From JAVKBW01 sp964352715 (GTDB taxonomy: Bacteria; Pseudomonadota; Alphaproteobacteria; UBA8366; Aestuariispiraceae), in assembly GCA_964352715.1 (NCBI GenBank), contig CAYGSU010000123.1:1-5283 (forward strand): DNA of 5,283 nucleotides. The letters are read 5' to 3'. The notes beneath the pieces were generated by a model. That model made no database searches, had not been told where the DNA came from, and worked only from the letters and a program-made list of their open reading frames with translations. The position numbers and the translations under genes were made by a program. This document shows positions 1 to 5,283 of the stretch, one piece after another (the stretch's first letter is position 1; each line of letters begins with the position of its first letter).

Positions 1-19
1 AGTTGAACAGGGAGGCTTC

Positions 20-34
20 ACGTCTGGGAGACGT
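20..34. repeat. Small perfect inverted repeat (6-bp arms, 3-base loop)
   Basis: ACGTCT at 20-25 and AGACGT at 29-34 are exact reverse complements around GGG. No T tract follows on either strand, so it is not a standard intrinsic terminator. A 6-bp arm of this kind has a fair chance of arising randomly in a stretch this long, so on its own it carries little weight. It is listed because it is one of several in the same spacer. Confidence 0.5.
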
Positions 35-76
35 AAAATCCAAAACGATAGGGAGAATATCTCGCCATCGGTTTGG

Positions 77-95
77 GTTGTTGCAACGCAACAAC
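77..95. repeat. Perfect 8-bp inverted repeat with 3-base loop
   Basis: GTTGTTGC at 77-84 and GCAACAAC at 88-95 are exact reverse complements around AAC. This is the strongest stem in the spacer: a perfect 8-bp arm with a loop of 3-8 bases is expected by chance only about 0.02 times in 234 bases. No run of T follows on either strand, which argues against a standard Rho-independent terminator. It could be a DNA operator-like palindrome or part of an RNA structure with the next hairpin, which starts 5 bases later. Confidence 0.65.
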
Positions 96-99
96 TGAA

Positions 100-120
100 G
101 CACCCCCTACATAGGGGTGC
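100..120. repeat. Perfect 7-bp GC-rich inverted repeat with 7-base loop
   Basis: GCACCCC at 100-106 pairs exactly with GGGGTGC at 114-120; the loop is CTACATA. The stem is strong (six of seven pairs are G-C) but is not followed by a T tract on either strand. It lies between the 8-bp hairpin at 77-95 and a 5-bp hairpin at 122-135 (GGATT, loop CGGA, AATCC), so three stems sit almost end to end in 59 bases. The function is unknown; transcript-end protection, Rho-dependent termination or a dispersed repeat element are all possible. Confidence 0.6.
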
Positions 121-194
121 CGGATTCGGAAATCCAGAACGAAATTTACAGATCAGGCATGCATTTCGAGCATAGCTATTCGATTGTGGTGTAT

Positions 195-233
195 CGCGAC
201 CAAAACCATCCGGTTTCCGTCACCCCGGTCGCG
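195..233 (-). terminator. Possible 3'-end stem-loop after the TerB-like gene
   Basis: CGCGACC at 195-201 and GGTCGCG at 227-233 are exact reverse complements, and inside them AAACC (203-207) pairs with GGTTT (212-216). On the minus strand the outer stem begins one base after the TGA stop of the TerB-like gene, which is where an mRNA 3' structure would be expected. No U tract follows the stem on the minus strand, so intrinsic termination is doubtful. It may instead stabilise the transcript end or assist Rho-dependent termination. Confidence 0.35.
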
Positions 234-234
234 G

Positions 235-654
235 TCAGGCGAGCCTGTGCCGGGCTCTGACGCCACGCTCGATGGCCGCCGCCGTCAGGCGGTCGATTTC
301 CAGCCCGTAACGGACGAGTTCCAGCAGGCGCAGTTCTTCCTGACCGGCTTTCATATCCGCCGCGATGACTTCCAGACACAGGGCGTAGGCGGTTTCCCGC
401 AGCCCGGGGCTGAGCGCATTGGCGATCAGCCCGATCACCGTGTCCAGCCCGTCATCATCAATCAGAAGGTCGGCGCATTCGGCAGCCACATGCGGCAGGT
501 TGTCGGCATTGAAATCCTGGAACACCGGCAGATGCATGGTGTCGCTCATTTTCTGGAGTTCCGCATCCGTCATTTCACGGTCGGCGGCGGCACTTATGGT
601 CATGGCATAGATAAGGGCGGCGTGGACGTTAATCGACCCGGTCTGTTCCGTCAT
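235..654 (-). CDS. TerB-like (tellurite-resistance TerB family) protein
   Basis: This is a complete 139-residue, mostly helical, soluble-looking protein with no signal peptide or membrane segment. It fits the TerB fold, which has two similar helical halves each carrying an acidic pair. The first half has AAADREMTDAEL (residues 22-33); the second has AADMKAGQEELRLLE (98-112), followed by a helix ending in YGLEID (116-121). In TerB the acidic residues of such segments are associated with metal binding, though several expected acidic positions here are replaced (for example M101, K102). The ATG at 654 is the only plausible start close by, with a GGAG 11 bases upstream. The gene follows the DinG-like helicase by 69 bases on the same strand and is probably co-transcribed with it. 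There are no other ter genes here, so tellurite resistance should not be assumed. Family membership is fairly likely; the function is unknown. Confidence 0.75.
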   Translation of the reverse strand: MTEQTGSINVHAALIYAMTISAAADREMTDAELQKMSDTMHLPVFQDFNADNLPHVAAECADLLIDDDGLDTVIGLIANALSPGLRETAYALCLEVIAADMKAGQEELRLLELVRYGLEIDRLTAAAIERGVRARHRLA

Positions 655-665
655 GTCTGGTAGGG

Positions 666-669
666 CTCC
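666..669 (-). promoter_or_regulatory. Probable ribosome binding site of the TerB-like gene
   Basis: Read on the minus strand this is GGAG, 11 bases before the ATG at 652-654. The spacing is slightly long but usable. No in-frame ATG, GTG or TTG is seen in the gap back to the helicase stop, so the site supports the chosen start. Confidence 0.4.
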
Positions 670-723
670 GAAAAAATATTGGATGGCGAGGAATGTTGCA
701 TCCCTGCGCCTTTCGCTTGCGCT

Positions 724-3528
724 TTATGGACTGTTAGGGTTGGAACCGTCAAGCGCAGCGACCGTTTGCCGTGTCAGGAAGCCGCCGACGGTCTCTACCG
801 CTTCGGCCAGCCCGACCCGTTCAACGCTGACCCCTGGCGGAAAGGCGTTCAGCAACCGGCTCGGCGTGCGCGAATCCAGCATCACGAACACGCCCCGGTC
901 ATCGGCCCGGCGCACCAGCCGGCCGAAAGCCTGTTTCAGCCGCAGCCGCGTCACCTGATCGTCATAGGCATTACCGCCGAATTCGGTCCGACGCGCCTTG
1001 TGCAGCAGGGTCGGGCGCGGCCACGGCACGCGGTCGAACACGATCAGCCGCAAGGACGCCCCCGGCACATCGACGCCGTCGCGCAGGGCGTCCGTGCCCA
1101 GCAGCGAGGTTTCATGTTCGGCCCGGAAGATGTCGACAAGGCTGGCGAGATTGAGGTTATCCACATGCTGCGCCAGCAGCGGCAGGCCGCGTTCGGCCAG
1201 CGGCGCGGCGATCCGCCGGTATACCCCGCGCAGCCGGGCGATGGAGGTGAACAGGCCGATCGCACCGCCCCCCGACGCGCCGATCAGTTCCCGGTACGCC
1301 GCCGCCACCTGGTCGGCATCGTCGCGCCGCACATCGTTGACGATCAGCACCTTCGTCAGCGCCGGATAATCGAACGGGGAATCGACCTTCGCGCGAAAGG
1401 CCGGGTTCGGCAGATGCCGCGTACCGGTGCGCATTTCCGCCGCCAGCCACCCGGCAATGGCGTCGGCATCCACCGGATCGGCGGTTTCCGGTTTTTCCGC
1501 CTGCCGGTCGGTCAGAGTCGCTGAGGTTATCACCACCCCGTGCGCCGGCCCCATTACCACATCGGCGAAGGGCCGGGTCGGGTCGATCCAGTGACGATGC
1601 AGGCCGGTATTGTATTCCCGCCCGTCCGACCGGTCGACGCTGGCCCAGTCGACGAAAGCCTCCGGCACCCCCTGCTGCAAGGCCTGCAACATGTCGCCCC
1701 AGGCCCGCACCAGATCGATACAGCGATATTGCAGCGACCGCGTGATGGCCTCGATGCGGGTGCGGGTTGTGGTGTCCAGCTCGTCCGCCTCTTCATCCAG
1801 CCGTTTGGCGAGCGACTTCACCAGCCGTTTCGCCGGCTGTTCGATCCGGTCCAGCGCTTCGTAAAGCACCGCCGCCGCCTCGATCAGATCTGCCGGCGGT
1901 TGATCGACCGGCGCTTCGAGATCGTAGCCGCCGTCGCGGCCGGATGACCGCGCGAACACCAGGCTGCGTAACTGCGACAGAAACGCTTCCGCCGGACCGG
2001 ATGGCCGGCCTTCCGAACAGCGTTCCCGCCAGCCGCCGCCGGGCAACGCCGCCGCGCCGGACATCAGCGCATCCAGCGCCTGAACCGCATCGTCCCCGCT
2101 GAGCAGATCGTCCAGCCGGTTCTTCAGCCCGCGCGCCCGGCCCGAGCCTCTCGTTTCCGCACCGCGAATCCAGCGCCGCAATTCGGTCGTCTCCAGCCCC
2201 GACAGATGGGCGGCGAACGCGTTATCCGCCGCGTCGAACACATGGTGGCCTTCGTCGAAGACCAGCCGCGTCACCCGGTTCTGCTGTTCCAGCAACCCGC
2301 GCGCCGCCTGGATCATCACCAGCGCATGGTTGGCGATCACCAGATCGGCCCGCTTGGCGCGGCGCTGGCTGTGTTCGATGAAACACCGGCTGTAATGGGC
2401 GCAGGCGGAAAAGATGCATTCGCCGCGCCGGTCGGTCAGGCCGGTGCTGCGGCGCGGCCCCAACAGATCGGACAGCCAGGACGGAAAATCGCCGCCGGTC
2501 ATGTCGCCGTCGCGGGTCGCCAAAGTCCATCGCGCCATCAGGCCCAAAGGTACCGCATCCGCCTTGTTGACGCCGGTGCCGCGCACCGCTTCCTCCAGAT
2601 TGAGCAGGCAGAGATAGTTTTCCCGCCCCTTGCGGATGACGACTTTCCTGCGGCGTATCTTTTCGTCGGGAAAAAGTCGTTCGACCTCGCTGTCGATCTG
2701 GTGCTGCAGGTTCCGCGTATAGGTCGACAGCCAGACCGGCGCTTCATTGCGTTCCGACCACAGACTGGCCGGCGCGATATAGCCCAGCGTCTTGCCGACG
2801 CCGGTCCCCGCTTCCGCCAGCACGGCATTGGGCGATCCGTCTTCCAGACGCGGCTGAAACGCGTGGGTCACGGCGGCGGCGTAATCGCCCTGGCTCGGCC
2901 TGTCTTCCGCGCCCGTGCCCAGCAACTCGGCCAGCCTGCGGCGTGTGTCGCGCGGATCGACGCCATAACCGGCAGGCGGCGGCGGTGGCGCCTGTTCCTG
3001 CCATTCCGGCAGACGCCGCCAGACATCCAGCCCCGAGGTTGCGGCCCGCAGCCCGTCATCCTCGACACCGATGACCGACAAGACCGCCGCCCCCCAGCTC
3101 CACAGGCCCCGCGCCATGGCGGTGGCGATACGCGGCAGCGACGGTTCCTTGCGCCCGGCTTCGCGTTTCAGATCGGCCAGCAGCGCATCCCGCACCCGCA
3201 AAAGCGACAGAGCCGCGTCTTCCAGCGTGTCGGGCAACGGCAGGCCCATCGCGGCCGACAGGCCGGCGGCGGTCGGCACGCAGAATTTCGCCGGCCGCAC
3301 GAAGGCATAAAGTTCCAGCATGTCGAAACAGGGAAACGGGTCGCACCGCAATCGCCTTGATGTCGCCGGAAGGTGACACAACAGCGGTGGTTGGTTCCGC
3401 GCCCGTCGCGCCGCTTCCGCTATCGGAATCCGGTCCAGCGTGCCGTCTTCCGCATCCAGCCACACCGCATCGCTGATGCCGGCGACCAGCACGGCATTTG
3501 GCAGAGGCGGCAGGGATGGGACAGACAT
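724..3528 (-). CDS. dinG: DinG/Rad3-type Fe-S ATP-dependent DNA helicase
   Basis: A complete 934-residue superfamily 2 helicase of the XPD/DinG group, cytoplasmic, expected to unwind DNA 5'-to-3' in repair and in clearing R-loops or replication blocks. Motifs in order: Walker A AEAGTGVGKT (238-247); four cysteines for a 4Fe-4S cluster, C307, C371, C376 and C382, the last three spaced CX4CX5C as I recall for E. coli DinG; motif II DEGH (425-428), where a classical DEAH would have alanine; a long insert (about 430-655) in the position of the Arch domain; motif III region ITSATLTD (667-674); GTDALRDGVDVPG (811-823); motif VI QAFGRLVRR (866-874). Residues 1-125 are an extra N-terminal domain resembling an inactive DnaQ-like exonuclease, joined by a proline-rich segment (181-185). 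The ATG at 3528 is the first possible start, since an in-frame TAG lies 16 codons upstream with no ATG, GTG or TTG between; no good Shine-Dalgarno is visible. It leads a probable two-gene unit with the TerB-like gene. The family is certain; strict orthology to E. coli dinG is not. Confidence 0.93.
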   Translation of the reverse strand: MSVPSLPPLPNAVLVAGISDAVWLDAEDGTLDRIPIAEAARRARNQPPLLCHLPATSRRLRCDPFPCFDMLELYAFVRPAKFCVPTAAGLSAAMGLPLPDTLEDAALSLLRVRDALLADLKREAGRKEPSLPRIATAMARGLWSWGAAVLSVIGVEDDGLRAATSGLDVWRRLPEWQEQAPPPPPAGYGVDPRDTRRRLAELLGTGAEDRPSQGDYAAAVTHAFQPRLEDGSPNAVLAEAGTGVGKTLGYIAPASLWSERNEAPVWLSTYTRNLQHQIDSEVERLFPDEKIRRRKVVIRKGRENYLCLLNLEEAVRGTGVNKADAVPLGLMARWTLATRDGDMTGGDFPSWLSDLLGPRRSTGLTDRRGECIFSACAHYSRCFIEHSQRRAKRADLVIANHALVMIQAARGLLEQQNRVTRLVFDEGHHVFDAADNAFAAHLSGLETTELRRWIRGAETRGSGRARGLKNRLDDLLSGDDAVQALDALMSGAAALPGGGWRERCSEGRPSGPAEAFLSQLRSLVFARSSGRDGGYDLEAPVDQPPADLIEAAAVLYEALDRIEQPAKRLVKSLAKRLDEEADELDTTTRTRIEAITRSLQYRCIDLVRAWGDMLQALQQGVPEAFVDWASVDRSDGREYNTGLHRHWIDPTRPFADVVMGPAHGVVITSATLTDRQAEKPETADPVDADAIAGWLAAEMRTGTRHLPNPAFRAKVDSPFDYPALTKVLIVNDVRRDDADQVAAAYRELIGASGGGAIGLFTSIARLRGVYRRIAAPLAERGLPLLAQHVDNLNLASLVDIFRAEHETSLLGTDALRDGVDVPGASLRLIVFDRVPWPRPTLLHKARRTEFGGNAYDDQVTRLRLKQAFGRLVRRADDRGVFVMLDSRTPSRLLNAFPPGVSVERVGLAEAVETVGGFLTRQTVAALDGSNPNSP

Positions 3529-3570
3529 AAAGGGTGCGGCTTTCCGGTGATCGGTCAGGGAAACAGGATC

Positions 3571-3599
3571 AATCTACCTGCTTTTCCGCGATTCGGCAC
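3571..3599 (-). promoter_or_regulatory. Weak candidate promoter for the helicase gene
   Basis: On the minus strand the hexamer GTGCCG (3594-3599) is followed after 17 bases by TAGATT (3571-3576). These match the sigma-70 consensus at 3 of 6 and 4 of 6 positions. Transcription would start about 35 bases before the helicase ATG. The match is poor and could easily be chance. Confidence 0.2.
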
Positions 3600-3633
3600 G
3601 CGACGGCCATGCCAAACACCCTTACACCGATGA

Positions 3634-3662
3634 TTGACGCCAACGCCCGCCCGGCATAGGTT
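3634..3662 (+). promoter_or_regulatory. Candidate sigma-70-type promoter for the lysyl-tRNA synthetase gene
   Basis: TTGACG at 3634-3639 matches five of six positions of the -35 consensus. After a 17-base spacer comes TAGGTT (3657-3662), a weak -10 match of three of six, which is tolerable in alphaproteobacteria where -10 boxes are often degenerate. Transcription would begin near 3669, giving a leader of about 37 bases before the ATG at 3706. Confidence 0.4.
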
Positions 3663-3692
3663 CCGCCACCGTTTCAACCCGTATCTGAAAAG

Positions 3693-3697
3693 AAGGA
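3693..3697 (+). promoter_or_regulatory. Ribosome binding site of the lysyl-tRNA synthetase gene
   Basis: AAGGA at 3693-3697, within a purine-rich run at 3688-3700, lies 8 bases before the ATG at 3706. This near-ideal spacing fixes the start codon of the synthetase gene. Confidence 0.7.
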
Positions 3698-3705
3698 AGA
3701 TCGTC

Positions 3706-5283
3706 ATGTCGTCGCAGCGCGAAGCCGCCCTTGTCGCCAAAGCCTGGCCGTTCGAGGAAGCGCGCAAGGTGCTGAAACGCATCAACGGAAAGGTGCCGGG
3801 AAAAGGCTTCGTTCTGTTCGAGACCGGATACGGCCCTTCCGGCCTGCCGCATATCGGCACGTTCGGCGAAGTCGTGCGCACCACAATGGTACGCCGGGCT
3901 TTCGAACTGATGACCGGCAACGAGATCCCGACCAAGCTGGTCGCCTTCTCCGACGACATGGACGGGCTTCGCAAGGTGCCCGACAACGTGCCGAACAAGG
4001 AAGCCCTGGCGGAAGACCTGAACAAGCCGCTGACAAAGGTGCGCGATCCGTTCGGCACGCATCCCAGTTTCGGCGAGCATAATAACGCCCGTTTGCAGGC
4101 GTTTCTCGACCAGTTCGGCTTCGACTACGAATTCGTCAGTTCGACCGACTGTTACATGTCGGGCCGGTTCGACGAGGCGCTGATGCAGGTTCTGCGCTGC
4201 TATGATGAAATCCAGGCGATCATGCTGCCGTCCCTGCGCGAGGAACGCCGCCAGACCTACAGCCCGTTCCTGCCGATTGACGAAGATACAGGCCACGTTT
4301 TGCAGGTGCCCGTAATCGCCACCGACGCCGATGCCGGCACCATTGTCTATCGCCGTGACGACGGCAAGGAGGTCGAAACCCTGGTCACCGGTGGCCGCTG
4401 CAAGCTGCAATGGAAGCCGGACTGGGGCATGCGCTGGTATGCTCTGGGCGTCGATTATGAAATGTCCGGCAAGGACCTGATCGACTCGGTAAAACTGTCG
4501 ACCCGGATTACCCGCGCCCTCGGCGGCCCGCCCCCGGAACCGTTCACCTATGAACTGTTCCTGGATGAGGCCGGCGAGAAGATTTCCAAGTCGAAGGGCA
4601 ACGGCCTCAGTGTCGAGGAATGGTTAAACTATGCGCCGGATGAAAGTCTGGCGCTGTTCATGTTCCAGAAGCCTAAGACGGCGAAGCGCCTTTATTTCGA
4701 TGTCATCCCGAAAACGGTCGACGAATACCTGACCCATCTGGACAAGTTCCCGGACCAGGAGCCGGAAGCGCAGATCGAAAACCCGGTCTGGCATATCCAC
4801 CAGGGCGCGCCGAAGGGCAAGGGCTCGCCGCTCTCCTTCTCGATCCTGCTGAACCTCGCCGGGGTCTGCAATACCGAGGACAAGGACGTCCTGTGGGGGT
4901 TCATTTCACGCTACGTGCCGGATGCCTCGCCGGAGACCAACCCGATGCTGGACCAGCTTGTCGGCAAGGCCATTCGTTATTACACGGATTTCGTGAAGCC
5001 GAAGAAATCCTACCGCGCGCCGACCGATCAGGACCGCGCCGCGCTGGGAGATCTGTTGTCATCACTCGACAGCCTCGCGGAAGACACATCGGCGGAAGAC
5101 ATCCAGACCGAAGTTTATGAAGTCGGCAAACGGCACGGCTATGAAAACCTGCGCGACTGGTTCAAGACCCTGTACGAAACCCTGCTGGGGCAGGATCAGG
5201 GCCCGCGCATGGGCTCGTTCTTCGCGCTCTACGGCATCCCGGAATCGAAAGACCTGATCCGCCGCGTGCTCGCCGGCGAGGAT
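3706..5283 (+). CDS. lysK: Class I lysyl-tRNA synthetase, 3' end at the window edge
   Basis: The frame runs uninterrupted for 526 codons from ATG 3706 to the last base; no stop codon is in the window. The enzyme charges tRNA-Lys with lysine using ATP in the cytoplasm. It is the class I (Rossmann-fold) form, unrelated in fold to the class II LysS of most bacteria. Evidence is the segment GYGPSGLPHIGTFGEV (41-56), with the HIGH-type signature HIGT at 49-52; the conserved CKLQWKPDWGMRW (232-244) and GVDYEMSGKDL (248-258); and the KMSKS-type loop KISKS at 292-296. Residues after about 310 form the helical C-terminal part expected to read the anticodon. The family is usually about 520-550 residues in bacteria, so probably only the stop or a few codons are missing. 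No frameshift or missing catalytic motif is seen. It has a good Shine-Dalgarno at 3693-3697 and is divergent from the helicase gene. The gene is sometimes called lysS in annotations. Confidence 0.97.
   Translation, partial: MSSQREAALVAKAWPFEEARKVLKRINGKVPGKGFVLFETGYGPSGLPHIGTFGEVVRTTMVRRAFELMTGNEIPTKLVAFSDDMDGLRKVPDNVPNKEALAEDLNKPLTKVRDPFGTHPSFGEHNNARLQAFLDQFGFDYEFVSSTDCYMSGRFDEALMQVLRCYDEIQAIMLPSLREERRQTYSPFLPIDEDTGHVLQVPVIATDADAGTIVYRRDDGKEVETLVTGGRCKLQWKPDWGMRWYALGVDYEMSGKDLIDSVKLSTRITRALGGPPPEPFTYELFLDEAGEKISKSKGNGLSVEEWLNYAPDESLALFMFQKPKTAKRLYFDVIPKTVDEYLTHLDKFPDQEPEAQIENPVWHIHQGAPKGKGSPLSFSILLNLAGVCNTEDKDVLWGFISRYVPDASPETNPMLDQLVGKAIRYYTDFVKPKKSYRAPTDQDRAALGDLLSSLDSLAEDTSAEDIQTEVYEVGKRHGYENLRDWFKTLYETLLGQDQGPRMGSFFALYGIPESKDLIRRVLAGED

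Larger units (their letters stand above)
1..234. other. Non-coding, lower-GC intergenic stretch with inverted repeats
   Basis: No recognisable gene is present between the left edge and the TerB-like stop codon. By hand count 86 of the first 180 bases are G or C (about 48%), clearly below the neighbouring coding DNA (44 of 60 bases in a sample at 2041-2100). The stretch holds perfect stem-loops at 20-34, 77-95, 100-120 and 122-135, plus a nested pair at 195-233; the longer ones are listed separately. A plus-strand frame is open from the left edge to a TAG at 173-175 (57 codons), but its translation resembles no family I know and this length is not improbable by chance. The stretch may be the spacer to the next gene on the left, which lies outside the window. 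Confidence 0.6.
3529..3705. promoter_or_regulatory. Divergent intergenic promoter region
   Basis: This 177-base gap lies between the start codons of the leftward helicase and the rightward lysyl-tRNA synthetase gene, so both promoters should be here unless either gene is leaderless or driven from elsewhere. I see no strong operator palindrome, riboswitch-like structure or tRNA gene in it. There is no sign of a T-box leader before the synthetase gene. Confidence 0.6.

Noticed and set aside
77..120. CRISPR-like or tandem repeat array
   Set aside because: The stems differ in sequence from one another; there is no repeated unit with regular spacers.
2..175. Plus-strand frame open from the left edge to TAG at 173-175, possibly the tail of a gene
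   Set aside because: The 57 codons give no recognisable sequence, are of a length that arises by chance, and overlap the hairpin cluster. It cannot be decided without sequence to the left.
235..654. Tellurite-resistance operon
   Set aside because: Only a distant TerB-like protein is present; there is no terC, terD, terZ or tehB-like gene in the window.
184..663. Plus-strand open frame (159 codons) opposite the TerB-like gene
   Set aside because: The minus-strand frame has a coherent TerB-like helical pattern and a plausible ribosome binding site; this frame has neither.
655..723. Terminator or promoter between the helicase and TerB-like genes
   Set aside because: Only a weak imperfect stem (around 691-701) is visible, with no adjacent T tract in the right orientation and no clear promoter hexamers. 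Co-transcription is the simpler reading.
679..1524. Plus-strand open frame (281 codons) opposite the helicase C-terminal half
   Set aside because: Same reason: it is antisense to conserved motifs III to VI and has an Arg/Gln/Pro-rich composition with no recognisable domain.
2206..3360. Plus-strand open frame (384 codons) opposite the helicase gene
   Set aside because: The product is rich in Arg, Gln, Pro and Gly without domains, and the opposite strand encodes a full set of helicase motifs. It is a codon-bias shadow.
3622..4410. Long minus-strand open frame (262 codons) opposite the lysyl-tRNA synthetase gene
   Set aside because: It lies wholly antisense to a gene with unmistakable class I synthetase motifs and a good ribosome binding site. 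Its translation resembles no family I know, and such mirror frames are common in GC-rich DNA.

Overview
The window looks like GC-rich chromosomal DNA of an alphaproteobacterium, possibly from the Rhodospirillales or a relative. The pointers are the high GC of the coding regions, a class I lysyl-tRNA synthetase (typical of archaea, spirochaetes and many alphaproteobacteria) and a long alphaproteobacterial-style DinG/Rad3 helicase. Nothing in the coding part suggests a mobile element, phage or CRISPR array. The order assignment is only a guess.

Layout. Positions 1-234 carry no recognisable gene. They are lower in GC (about 48% over 1-180 by hand count) and hold several perfect inverted repeats. 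On the minus strand, a 934-residue DinG/Rad3-type Fe-S DNA helicase (724-3528) is followed after 69 bases by a 139-residue TerB-like protein (235-654). A stem-loop begins immediately after the TerB-like stop codon. The 177-base gap at 3529-3705 separates the helicase from a divergent class I lysyl-tRNA synthetase gene on the plus strand (3706 to the window end). That gene is open to the last base and probably within a few codons of its end.

How the parts relate. The helicase and the TerB-like gene are probably one transcript, and the helicase suggests a role in DNA repair or replication-conflict processing. The TerB-like protein has no function that can be read from sequence. The lysyl-tRNA synthetase is an independent housekeeping gene that shares only the divergent promoter region. 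The least ordinary points are the cluster of inverted repeats at the left end, the helicase-TerB pairing, and the helicase N-terminal domain, which resembles a decayed DnaQ-type exonuclease. I found no convincing wholly new system here.
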